NCBI GenBank assembly: GCA_013695685.1
Contig: JACCZY010000177.1
Coordinates: forward strand, 1-34,545
Length of the DNA: 34,545 nt
Direction: 5' to 3'
From: Geodermatophilaceae bacterium
GTDB lineage: Bacteria > Actinomycetota > Actinomycetes > Mycobacteriales > Geodermatophilaceae
Shown here one piece after another: positions 15,515 to 25,805 of this stretch. The notes beneath the pieces are model-generated. The model saw only the letters and a list, made by a program, of their open reading frames with translations, did no database searches and was not told the DNA's origin. Positions within the stretch are counted from its first letter, which is position 1. Each line of letters starts with the position of its first letter. A program made the position numbers and the translations under genes.

Positions 15515-16029
15515 GCACCGCTCCGATGCTCGCGCCCTACGTGCGCGCCGCCCCGCCGTACCAGCCGCCGTACGACGACGACGTCCCGCCGGCGGCGCTC
15601 CGGCTGGTCGGTGCCGGCAGCGACGAGCTCCCCTTCGAATCCCCTGGCGATGCTCCGCCGACCCCGCCGGCGCTGCCGCAGTTCCCTCTGCGCCGCCGCC
15701 TGCCGGACCCGGCGCCCTGGGCCAGGCAGTTCATCCAAGCTGCCCTGGAGACATTGAGCGGCCGGCGGCCGGTGGCGCAGCTGCAGCGCTGGAGCAGCCC
15801 GGCAGTGCTGATCGGGATCGATCGGGCCCGGCGCCGGGCCGAGCCCGGGATCAGCCAGCCCGTGATCGTCGTGCGGTCGATCCACGTCAGCGAGCCGGCC
15901 GACGCGGTAGCCGAGGTGTGTGCTGTCGTGTCCCGGCCGGACGCCGAGGGCCCGCGCTTTCGCGCGGTCGCCGCCCGGCTCGAGGGCCACAGCGGTCAGT
16001 GGCGCTGCGTCACACTGCAGATCGGCTGA
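15511..16029 (+). CDS. Rv3235-family protein
   Basis: This 172-residue protein matches the actinobacterial family named after M. tuberculosis Rv3235, found a few genes from secA1. The N-terminal half is Pro-rich and probably unstructured (PPYQPPYDDDVPPA). The conserved half runs from about residue 70: WARQFIQAALETLSGRRPVA, QLQRWSSPAVLIGI, then strands IVVRSIHVSEPADAVAEVCA and the closing VAARLEGHSGQWRCVTLQIG. Its role is unknown; the tail resembles cone-like folds binding a partner, and the constant position beside secA hints at envelope or export work, which is inference. It is coupled to the LysM gene by an ATGA overlap and converges with secA. Confidence 0.85.
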   Translation: MSTAPMLAPYVRAAPPYQPPYDDDVPPAALRLVGAGSDELPFESPGDAPPTPPALPQFPLRRRLPDPAPWARQFIQAALETLSGRRPVAQLQRWSSPAVLIGIDRARRRAEPGISQPVIVVRSIHVSEPADAVAEVCAVVSRPDAEGPRFRAVAARLEGHSGQWRCVTLQIG

Positions 16030-16047
16030 CGAGTCGACCCCTCGCAG

Positions 16048-18972
<2,925 letters not shown>

Positions 18973-19031
18973 GGTGTCCGTTCAGCTCCTCGATCAGGAC
19001 GGTCCCGGCCATCGTACGGCGCGCGCATGGG

Positions 19032-19043
19032 CGGGCCGGCCCG
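19032..19043. repeat. 12-bp palindrome CGGGCCGGCCCG in secA/GNAT divergent spacer
   Basis: The 121-bp spacer between secA and the divergent acetyltransferase gene contains this perfect palindrome. GC-only palindromes arise easily in such DNA, so a role as an operator is only a possibility. Confidence 0.25.
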
Positions 19044-19093
19044 GTACAGGCAACTCCGGTGACAACGCACCGGCCGGTAGGAATGATCCCCGG

Positions 19094-19744
19094 ATGACGC
19101 TGGACTTGACCGGAGTCGATCTGCTCACCGAGTCCGTGAGCACGCACCGGCTGCTGCTGCGTCCGTTCCGGGTCGATGACGCCGAGGCTGTCTGCCAGGC
19201 CTGCCAGGACGAGGACATCCAGCGGTGGGTGGTCGCCGTACCCTCGCCGTACACCCTCGACGATGCTCGGCACTTCGTCTCGGAACTGGCCTGGGAGGAG
19301 CGCCGTACCGGCACCGGCCTGCAGTTCGCGGTGGCCGAGCGCGGCTCCGGCCGAGTGGCCGCCTCGGTCGGGTTGATGCGGCTGCGGGCGTCGATCGGTG
19401 CAGAGATCGGGTACTGGGTTGCGCCGTGGGCGCGCGGCCACGGCTATGCCGCGGAGGCTACGGACGCACTTGCAGGGTGGGCGTTTCGGCATGGCCTGCA
19501 CCGGGTGGTGCTGCTGATCGCGCCGGAGAACACGGGGAGCTGCCGCACAGCCGAGCGGGCCGGGTTCCGCCGCGAGGGCAGGCTGCGGGAGGCCGAAGTC
19601 GCCCGCCAGGGTGAGCGCCGCGACTTCGTCCTGTACGCCCGGCTCGCCACCGACCCGGGCCTGCGCGAGCCAGCCGGCCGACACGATGACCCGAAAACTG
19701 GTCACCAACGACACGCCCGAGGCACTGAAACGCGTCGCAAGTGA
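19094..19744 (+). CDS. GNAT-family N-acetyltransferase (RimJ/RimL-like)
   Basis: This 216-residue protein has the layout of ribosomal-protein-type acetyltransferases: LLLRPFRVDDAEAVCQACQ at the N terminus, the central AVAERGSGRVAASVGLMRL, the acetyl-CoA site IGYWVAPWARGHGYAAEAT and the C-terminal NTGSCRTAERAGFRREGRLR. The acceptor is unknown. The track ORF begins at 18749 inside antisense secA; ATG 19094, with AGGA about 11 bases before it, is the natural start. The last 30 or so residues (GRHDDPKTGHQRHARGTETR) go beyond the fold, look unstructured and overlap one arm of an inverted repeat. The gene stands alone between divergent secA and convergent GH13. Confidence 0.85.
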   Translation: MTLDLTGVDLLTESVSTHRLLLRPFRVDDAEAVCQACQDEDIQRWVVAVPSPYTLDDARHFVSELAWEERRTGTGLQFAVAERGSGRVAASVGLMRLRASIGAEIGYWVAPWARGHGYAAEATDALAGWAFRHGLHRVVLLIAPENTGSCRTAERAGFRREGRLREAEVARQGERRDFVLYARLATDPGLREPAGRHDDPKTGHQRHARGTETRRK

Positions 19745-19750
19745 CCAGTT
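19696..19750. repeat. Perfect 10-bp inverted repeat AACTGGTCAC/GTGACCAGTT, 35-bp spacer
   Basis: The left arm lies in the last codons of the GNAT gene and the right arm covers its stop codon. It may act as a transcription end for the convergent GNAT and GH13 genes, but the spacer is long for a terminator. The following 200 bp (19751-19953) show no gene I can support. Confidence 0.4.
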
Positions 19751-19953
19751 CCTGCGGGCGAACCGCCCCTGTCGCAAGAGCACCTGCGAGGTGTATCCGT
19801 ACCGCTGCCAACCCAAGCGGAGCAGGTACCGCTCGCGGGCGAGATCTCGAACGTGCTGCGCCCCCGTCGCGCTGCACCGCGCCGTCATACTCCACCAGCC
19901 CCGAAGGATGGCGCCGGTCAGGTGAGTGAACGAGCCCGAAGCCGGCAGCGCGC

Positions 19954-21627
19954 TCAGAGCAGGCGGCGGTCATCCGGGTGGACGACGCGCAGCCAGCGGA
20001 ACCCGTACCCCTCAAGCATGATCTCGGCGGATCCGTTTTGGGCCACCGCGGTGCTGCCATGGCAGAGCAGGTCGACCAGGGTGGCGGAGGAGTCCAGGCC
20101 GGCCAGCGTGAGCGGGACGGTCAGCGGCTCCGGGCCGAGGTTGTGTACGGCGATCAGGCAGGCGCTGTCCCAGGTGCACGAGTGCGCCAGCACGGCGTCG
20201 TAGGGCTGCTCCAGCACCGCGAAACGGCCCCAGCCCAACTCGGGGCAGTCCCGGTAGCGCCGGATCAGCAAGGTCATGAAATGCAACAGGGAGTCCGGGT
20301 CGCGGCGCTGGGCGTCGACGTTGACGTGTTCCGGTGAGAACCCGCCCTCGACCACCGGACCGGCCAACCGTGACGGCGCGGCGGTGGAGAAGCCGCCATT
20401 CTTCTGCGCCGTCCATTGCATCGGCGTACGTACTGCCAGTCGACCCCCGGCCGCAAGGTTCTCGCCCATGCCGATCTCCTCGCCGTAGAAGAGGACCGGG
20501 GTACCCGGGAGGGAGAAGAGCAGGCTGTAGACCATGCGGATCCGGCGCGGGTCTCCGTTGAGCATCGGCGGGAGCCGACGTGTGAGCCCGCGGCCGTAGA
20601 CCTGCATTTCAGGCTCGGGGCCGAAGGCATCGAAGACCTCCTGACGCTCGGCCTCGCTGAGCTTGTCCAACGTCAGCTCGTCATGGTTGCGCACGAACGT
20701 CGCCCACTGGCTGTCCGGAGACGTCGTCGGTCTGCTCAGCAGTGCCGAGGCCAGCGGCCGGGCGTCACGTCGGGCCAGGGACAGGTACATCTGCTGCATG
20801 GCGATGAAGTCGAACTGCATGGTCAGTTCGTCGCCGTCGGTGCCACCGAAGAATTTCAGTTGCTCCTCGTGGGGCAGGTTGACCTCACCGAGCAGCACTG
20901 CATCCCCGACGCGACGGCCCATGAACGATCGCAGCGCCCGGAGGTACTCGTGCGGTTCGGGGAAGCTGACCTCGCCACCGTCCACCCCGAGCGTCTCCAG
21001 GAAGAACGGAACGGCGTCCACCCGGAAACCGGACAACCCCATCTCCAACCAGAACCCCATGACTTTCGCGATCTCGTTGCGTACGGCGGGATTGGCCACG
21101 TTCAGGTCGGGCTGCTGTCGGTAGAAGCGGTGCAGGTAGTGCTGGCCGGCGCGCTCGTCGTAGGTCCAGACGCTGTCCTCCTGGTCCGGGAACGTCGGAG
21201 CGGTCTGGTCGGCCGGTGGCTCGTCCCGCCAGACGTAGTAGTCGCGGTACGGCGAGGAGCGGCTGGCCCGGGCCGAGCGGAACCACGGGTGCCGGTGCGA
21301 GGTGTGGTTCACGACGAGGTCGGCGATCACCCGCATGCCCCGATCCTTGGCTGTCCGGATCGCTTCGACGAGGTCGCCGTGAGTGCCCAGCCGGGAGTCC
21401 ACACCGTAGAAGTCGGTGATGTCGTAGCCGTCGTCACGGTCGGGCGTCGGGTAGAACGGCATCAGCCACAGGCAGGTGACGCCGAGGCTGTTGAGGTAGT
21501 CGATCCGCTGGGCCAGGCCCTGCAGGTCTCCGGTGCCGTCGCCGTTCCAGTCCAGGAAGGTCTCGACGTCCAGGCAGTAGACGACGGCGGTCTTCCACCA
21601 CAGGTCGCTGGTGTCGGAGACCCTCAC
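19954..21627 (-). CDS. GH13 alpha-amylase-family enzyme, trehalose synthase-like
   Basis: This 557-residue protein has a full GH13 (beta/alpha)8 barrel. Region I is VIADLVVNHTS, region II GFRVDAVPFF (nucleophile Asp), region III AVLLGEVNLP (acid/base Glu) and region IV FVRNHDELTLD (transition-state Asp). The start KTAVVYCLDVETFLDWNGDG and the motif RTPMQW resemble trehalose synthase (maltose-trehalose interconversion), so that or a close transglucosidase is likely; a plain alpha-glucosidase cannot be excluded. GTG 21627 has GGAGG seven bases upstream and overlaps the upstream stop by four bases (GTGA), so it is coupled to the flavin oxidoreductase gene. Confidence 0.85.
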   Translation of the reverse strand: MRVSDTSDLWWKTAVVYCLDVETFLDWNGDGTGDLQGLAQRIDYLNSLGVTCLWLMPFYPTPDRDDGYDITDFYGVDSRLGTHGDLVEAIRTAKDRGMRVIADLVVNHTSHRHPWFRSARASRSSPYRDYYVWRDEPPADQTAPTFPDQEDSVWTYDERAGQHYLHRFYRQQPDLNVANPAVRNEIAKVMGFWLEMGLSGFRVDAVPFFLETLGVDGGEVSFPEPHEYLRALRSFMGRRVGDAVLLGEVNLPHEEQLKFFGGTDGDELTMQFDFIAMQQMYLSLARRDARPLASALLSRPTTSPDSQWATFVRNHDELTLDKLSEAERQEVFDAFGPEPEMQVYGRGLTRRLPPMLNGDPRRIRMVYSLLFSLPGTPVLFYGEEIGMGENLAAGGRLAVRTPMQWTAQKNGGFSTAAPSRLAGPVVEGGFSPEHVNVDAQRRDPDSLLHFMTLLIRRYRDCPELGWGRFAVLEQPYDAVLAHSCTWDSACLIAVHNLGPEPLTVPLTLAGLDSSATLVDLLCHGSTAVAQNGSAEIMLEGYGFRWLRVVHPDDRRLL

Positions 21628-22619
21628 GTCGCAACCTCCACGGTGACAGGATTCCGGGCTGTCACGTCGAGCTGTGGCAGCACCTTCGAGCCGAAGACAT
21701 CGATGAACTCACGCTGGTCCTGACCGACGTGATGCAGGTAGATCTCGTCGAAGCCGATGTCCACCAGCCCGTGCAGCCACTGCGCGTGCCGGCCCGGATC
21801 GGCCGAGATGAGCACGGTGTCATGCATCGCCTCCGGTGGCACGTGCTTGGCTGCCTCGTCGAAGGTGCCGGCCGAATCAACGTCCCAGCACAGCGGTGGG
21901 GCGAACACGTTCGTGCGCCACTGGTCGTGCGCGATACGCAGCGCGGCGTCCTCGGTGGCCGCGTAGGACAGGTGCACCTGGACAGACAGGGTGCCCCTCC
22001 CGCCGGCGCCTCGGTAGGCCTCGACCATCGCCCGGAGCTTGTCAGCCGGCTGGGCGATAGTGACCAGACCATCAGCCCACCCCGCGACCCATCGAGCTGT
22101 CTGCAGGCTCACCGCCGCGCCGATCAGCGGCGGCGGCTGTTCGGGACGAGTCCACAGCCGGGCGCGGTCGACGGTGACCAACCCGTCATGGCTGACCTCC
22201 TCGCCGGCGAAGAGCGCCCGGATCACCTCCACGCATTCGCCCAGCCGGGCGTTGCGCACATCCTTGCGCGGCCAGGCGGCACCGGTGATGTGCTCGTTGG
22301 ATGCCTCGCCGCTGCCCAGTGCCACCCAGAACCGGCCCGGGTACATCGCCTCCAGGGTCGCGGCCGCCTGCGCGATGATCGCCGGGTGATAGCGCTGGCC
22401 GGGAGCGTTGACCACGCCGAAGGGCAGGCTGGTCGCCTGCAGGGCTGCACCCAGCCACGACCAGGCGAAGGCCGAATGCCCCTGCCGTTCGCTCCACGGA
22501 GAATAGTGATCCGAGCACATCGCGGCGGTGAAGCCGGCCTCTTCCGCGGCCCGCACGGCCTCAAGCAGCACCGCAGGGTGGATCTGCTCGTGCGACGCAT
22601 GGAGCCCGACGACAGTCAT
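21624..22619 (-). CDS. LLM-class flavin-dependent oxidoreductase (TIGR03885-like)
   Basis: This is a 331-residue luciferase-like TIM-barrel oxidoreductase. It starts MTVVGLHASHEQIHPAVLLE and contains GFTAAMCSDHYSPWSERQGH, the cofactor-side RFWVALGSGEASNEHITG, then HDQWRTNVFAPPLCWDVD and EIYLHHVGQDQREFIDVFG. The pattern matches the TIGR03885 group, which I recall as closely related to F420-dependent enzymes but probably using another flavin and often beside a trehalose synthase-like GH13 gene, as here. Whether this copy uses F420 or FMN cannot be decided by eye. ATG 22619 overlaps the hpf stop by four bases (ATGA); the track ORF (to 23291) is a read-through. Substrate unknown. Confidence 0.85.
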   Translation of the reverse strand: MTVVGLHASHEQIHPAVLLEAVRAAEEAGFTAAMCSDHYSPWSERQGHSAFAWSWLGAALQATSLPFGVVNAPGQRYHPAIIAQAAATLEAMYPGRFWVALGSGEASNEHITGAAWPRKDVRNARLGECVEVIRALFAGEEVSHDGLVTVDRARLWTRPEQPPPLIGAAVSLQTARWVAGWADGLVTIAQPADKLRAMVEAYRGAGGRGTLSVQVHLSYAATEDAALRIAHDQWRTNVFAPPLCWDVDSAGTFDEAAKHVPPEAMHDTVLISADPGRHAQWLHGLVDIGFDEIYLHHVGQDQREFIDVFGSKVLPQLDVTARNPVTVEVAT

Positions 22620-23245
22620 GGCGCGAGGCGGATCACACCGTAGTCGTATCCCTTGCGCCGGTAGACGACGCTGGCCCGGTCGGTGTCCTTGCACAGGAAG
22701 AGAAAGAAATCGTGGCCGACGAGCTCCATCTCCAATAGCGCCTGGTCGATGGTCATCGGCTCGCTGGGGTGCTCTTTCTCGCGCACGATCTGTCCCGGCG
22801 CATGATCGTCGGGGCTCAGCCCGTCCGGGGCATACCCATCCCCACCGCCGCCGGGTTCGGCGTCGACGGGCAACTCCTCGAGCAGCGCGGTCACGGTGTC
22901 CCCGGTCGCCGCGTGGACCGACGTCGGCGTGTGCCGGCCGTGGTGCACCCGCCGCCGGTCGGCACCTCGGCGCAGGCGGGCCTCGAGCTTGGCTACCGCA
23001 TTGTCCAGGGCGGAGTAGAAGTCCGCTGCGCAGGCCTCGGAGCGCACCACGGGGCCGCGCGAGGTGCAGGTGATCTCCACCCGCTGACAGGCATCTGATT
23101 GACGACGGTTCTTCTCGTGAGTGAGCTCGACATCCACGCCGATCAGCTTGTGGTCGTACCGCTCGATCCGGCTCAGCTTGTCGGCCACATGCTGGCGATA
23201 GTGGTCCGGCACCTCGACGTTGCGTCCCCGGACGACGATATTCAT
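22616..23245 (-). CDS. hpf: Long-form ribosome hibernation promoting factor
   Basis: HPF binds the decoding centre of idle ribosomes, and the long form makes 100S dimers. The N-terminal S30AE domain (about 1-100) begins MNIVVRGRNVEVPDHYRQHV with KLSRIERYDHKLIGVDVELT; the C-terminal dimerisation domain (about 150-209) has MTIDQALLEMELVGHDFFLF and ASVVYRRKGYDYGVIRL. A Pro/Gly-rich linker separates them. At 209 residues it is a typical actinobacterial long HPF. The track start (23368) is an over-extension; ATG 23245 has GAGG six bases upstream. It is the first of three overlapping genes (hpf, flavin oxidoreductase, GH13), tying stationary-phase ribosome storage to sugar metabolism. Confidence 0.95.
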   Translation of the reverse strand: MNIVVRGRNVEVPDHYRQHVADKLSRIERYDHKLIGVDVELTHEKNRRQSDACQRVEITCTSRGPVVRSEACAADFYSALDNAVAKLEARLRRGADRRRVHHGRHTPTSVHAATGDTVTALLEELPVDAEPGGGGDGYAPDGLSPDDHAPGQIVREKEHPSEPMTIDQALLEMELVGHDFFLFLCKDTDRASVVYRRKGYDYGVIRLAP

Positions 23246-23247
23246 CT

Positions 23248-23262
23248 GTTGCCTCGAGCAAC
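23248..23262 (-). promoter_or_regulatory. Small hairpin over hpf ribosome-binding site
   Basis: On the minus strand, GTTGC-TCGAG-GCAAC can fold into a 5-bp stem whose loop and 3' arm hold the GAGG of the hpf Shine-Dalgarno. It could weakly limit translation, but a five-pair stem can also arise by chance. Confidence 0.25.
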
Positions 23263-23324
23263 GGTGTCCATACGTTCGCCTCCAGTCCCACTGTGCTGGT
23301 CCCCCGACGCTAGTCCCTCGGCTC

Positions 23325-24029
23325 TCACCCGGACAGTCGATCTCCGCTCCGTCGGGTTGTTCCGGCAACCGCCGCGGCGCTGACCTGCAATCCCATCTCG
23401 CCCAGCGCCAGCGCGCACCGGGTGAGGGTCGTCCCCGTCGTCACCACGTCATCCACCAGGACGACGCAGGCGCCGGCGGCCAGCCGCCGGGTGTTCGCGC
23501 CGGCCGCGAACACCCCGTCCAGGTTGCGGGCCCGCTCGGCGGCGCTCAGCCCGGCGGAGTCCTGCGGCGTACGCAGCAGCCGCAACGCCGGCAACACTGT
23601 GACCGGGCGTCCGGCCCGTTGCAGTTCGACGGTCGTACGCCGTGCCAGCAGGCGCATGTGGTCACCGCCCCTGCGCCGCACGGCAGCTCGGGTCGAGGGC
23701 ACCGGCACGAGCAGCACGGCACCTGATCCGGGCGCCGCAGCCGCGACGGCACCGGCAAGCGCGGCTCCCAGCAGCGGCAACAGGTCACTCCGCCCGCGCT
23801 CCTTGACTGCGAGCACCGCAGAGCGCAGCACCGCGTCGTACCGACCCGCCACCCACGTCGGGGGGAATCGTGGCGGGCACGGGTCCGGAGTAAAGGCGCG
23901 TGGCTCGCCGGTCGCAGCCCAGCACGTGACACACACGGTGTCGCCCGGCCGACAGCATCCCAGGCACGACCGCGGCAAGGCCAGATCGGTCACCGCCGCG
24001 GCCAGCAACGTCAGGAGCCTGGTCACCAC
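23325..24029 (-). CDS. comF: ComF-family phosphoribosyltransferase-like protein
   Basis: This 234-residue protein has an N-terminal zinc-ribbon-like Cys cluster (SCLGCCRPGDTVCVTCW) and a C-terminal type I phosphoribosyltransferase domain. The PRPP loop is VVLVDDVVTTGTTLTRC, preceded by VLLVPVPSTRAAVRRRGGDH and RTPQDSAGLSAAERARN, all usual for ComF. In naturally competent bacteria ComF helps take up single-stranded DNA; in actinobacteria the gene sits beside lpqB-mtrAB and its role is less clear. The start is GTG 24029, or the adjacent GTG 24026. It lies 60 bp after lpqB on the same strand and 79 bp before hpf. Confidence 0.93.
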   Translation of the reverse strand: MVTRLLTLLAAAVTDLALPRSCLGCCRPGDTVCVTCWAATGEPRAFTPDPCPPRFPPTWVAGRYDAVLRSAVLAVKERGRSDLLPLLGAALAGAVAAAAPGSGAVLLVPVPSTRAAVRRRGGDHMRLLARRTTVELQRAGRPVTVLPALRLLRTPQDSAGLSAAERARNLDGVFAAGANTRRLAAGACVVLVDDVVTTGTTLTRCALALGEMGLQVSAAAVAGTTRRSGDRLSG

Positions 24030-24089
24030 TCGACAATCACCGATGTCAGGCCGCGGCGACAGTCTTCCTGCGGGTCTGTGGACTCCCGA

Positions 24090-25805
24090 TCAGCCTGGGT
24101 AGAACGGGGCAGTTCCGGGGAAGAACGGCTCCCCCCGCACCAGCGTGGTCCACGTCGTGTCGTCCAGTTGGTACATCGTCCCGCCCGCCGAGGCGAGCGC
24201 GGGTCGCCCCGGAGCGGCGGCGATGCCCGTGGCCTCGTCCGGCAGATTATCCAGTGGCTGCGCCGTCAGCACCGCGCCATCGATGGAAACCAGCCACGGC
24301 TTGCTGCGGCCGTCGGCCGGGTCGGTGGCCAGGAAGAGAAGCTGGGTCGCTGTCGCCCACGCGACGTCGACGACGTCGCGCAGACCGGTCCGCAGCGGCA
24401 TGAACCCGGACAGCTGCACCGTCGAGCCGCTGCGGGCGACGCGGGCGACGTACAGGCTGGACACGCCGGCTCCGCCGGCCACGACGGCCACCCGCGTGCC
24501 GTCGCGGGACATCTGCAGCGAGCGGATCGGACCGCGGTCACCGAGATCGGATGTCGTGACGACCTGCGGCAGTGCACCGGAGGGAACCCGTACCACCTCG
24601 CGGCCGTCCCGGACCGTCCACACCTCCTGGCTCGGTTCCACCCACGTCGGCGGGGTGAAGGACCGGCCGGTGAGGACCGGCGCGAGCACCCCGCCGTAGT
24701 CACCGATCAACAGAGTGGATCCGGTCGAGGAGTCGCTCACGCCGGCCAGCCTGGTCTGCTCCGCCGACGCGCCGGCGGACGTCAGGGCATAAGCGCCCTC
24801 ACCCGCCGGACCGGGTACCGGCCGGCCGTCGACGGTCCGCACCGCGCCTTCGGCGATGTAGTGCCCGACCAAGTCGGCAGGAACGAAGTCCGGATCATAG
24901 GACTGCCAGTTGTCGCTTCCCTGAATCGCCCCCGCCCCCGGGACGGTCAGCGGCTCGCCGTCGCTGCGCAGGGTCAACTGGGTGATGGACAGCTGCTTCA
25001 GGGTCCAGATCAGCTGGGCCGACAGTCGCTGGAGGGACGCCGGACTTCGCTCCCCGAGGCCGGTCAGGTTGACCTCGATGTCGCGGACCTCCTGGACGTT
25101 GCTGGCCAGTCCCACATCCGGGCCGAACTCGGTGGTCACCGCCGGGGCAAGGAACGGCGACGGCCCATCCAGCAGCTTCTCGACCAAGGAGTTGGCACGG
25201 GCGACCGACCCGGACAGCAGGAACCGGGGATCGGGGACGACCTTCGTCCCGGTCGGATCCAGGAAGTAGAGGTTGTACTGCACGTATGCCCGGCGGAAGT
25301 CCTCGACGCGGAGGATCACACCCGGTGGTGGGTTGTCGATGCGCCACTGCCCGTCGACTCGCACCAGGCTGAGCACCTGCCGCAGTTCCTCGTCGAAACT
25401 CGTGTACACGCCGTCTGCGTCGACCCGTCCGACGATCCGCCCGGTGAGCGTCACCTGAGCCCCGTCGGGGGTCGGTACGGCGGCGAAGTTCCGCTCGATC
25501 ACCGTCACCCCGGCGTCGTCGGTCCAGTCCTCCGCGGCCTGCGGGGACAGGTACTGCCGTGCCACCGGACGGCTGCGGGCGTTGCTCGCCGACGCGGCGA
25601 GGAAGCCGCGGACCACCTCGTCGGGCTGCTGACCCGCCCTCGGCGCCAGCGCCTCGATCTCACCGCCGGGGTCGACCAGGGAGCCGTCGTCGACGACTGT
25701 GACCGGGATCGGATCGGAACCGGCCGGGATACCGACGCATCCGGACAGGGTCACGGCCAGGACGCCGGCAACGGCCGCAACCGCCGCCCTGGCACGGCGC
25801 ATCAT
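24090..25805 (-). CDS. lpqB: Lipoprotein LpqB, MtrAB-associated
   Basis: This 571-residue lipoprotein starts MMRRARAAVAAVAGVLAV and has lipobox LSGC near residue 23, so it is exported and anchored in the outer face of the membrane. The first half has a GerMN-like domain (FLLSGSVARANSLVEKLLDG and the region after it); the second half is a beta-propeller-like LpqB domain (APVLTGRSFTPPTWVEPSQE, RSLQMSRDGTRVAVVAGG). In mycobacteria and Streptomyces LpqB interacts with sensor MtrB and modulates envelope and cell-division signalling. Its ATG overlaps the end of mtrB, indicating tight coupling. Confidence 0.95.
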   Translation of the reverse strand: MMRRARAAVAAVAGVLAVTLSGCVGIPAGSDPIPVTVVDDGSLVDPGGEIEALAPRAGQQPDEVVRGFLAASASNARSRPVARQYLSPQAAEDWTDDAGVTVIERNFAAVPTPDGAQVTLTGRIVGRVDADGVYTSFDEELRQVLSLVRVDGQWRIDNPPPGVILRVEDFRRAYVQYNLYFLDPTGTKVVPDPRFLLSGSVARANSLVEKLLDGPSPFLAPAVTTEFGPDVGLASNVQEVRDIEVNLTGLGERSPASLQRLSAQLIWTLKQLSITQLTLRSDGEPLTVPGAGAIQGSDNWQSYDPDFVPADLVGHYIAEGAVRTVDGRPVPGPAGEGAYALTSAGASAEQTRLAGVSDSSTGSTLLIGDYGGVLAPVLTGRSFTPPTWVEPSQEVWTVRDGREVVRVPSGALPQVVTTSDLGDRGPIRSLQMSRDGTRVAVVAGGAGVSSLYVARVARSGSTVQLSGFMPLRTGLRDVVDVAWATATQLLFLATDPADGRSKPWLVSIDGAVLTAQPLDNLPDEATGIAAAPGRPALASAGGTMYQLDDTTWTTLVRGEPFFPGTAPFYPG

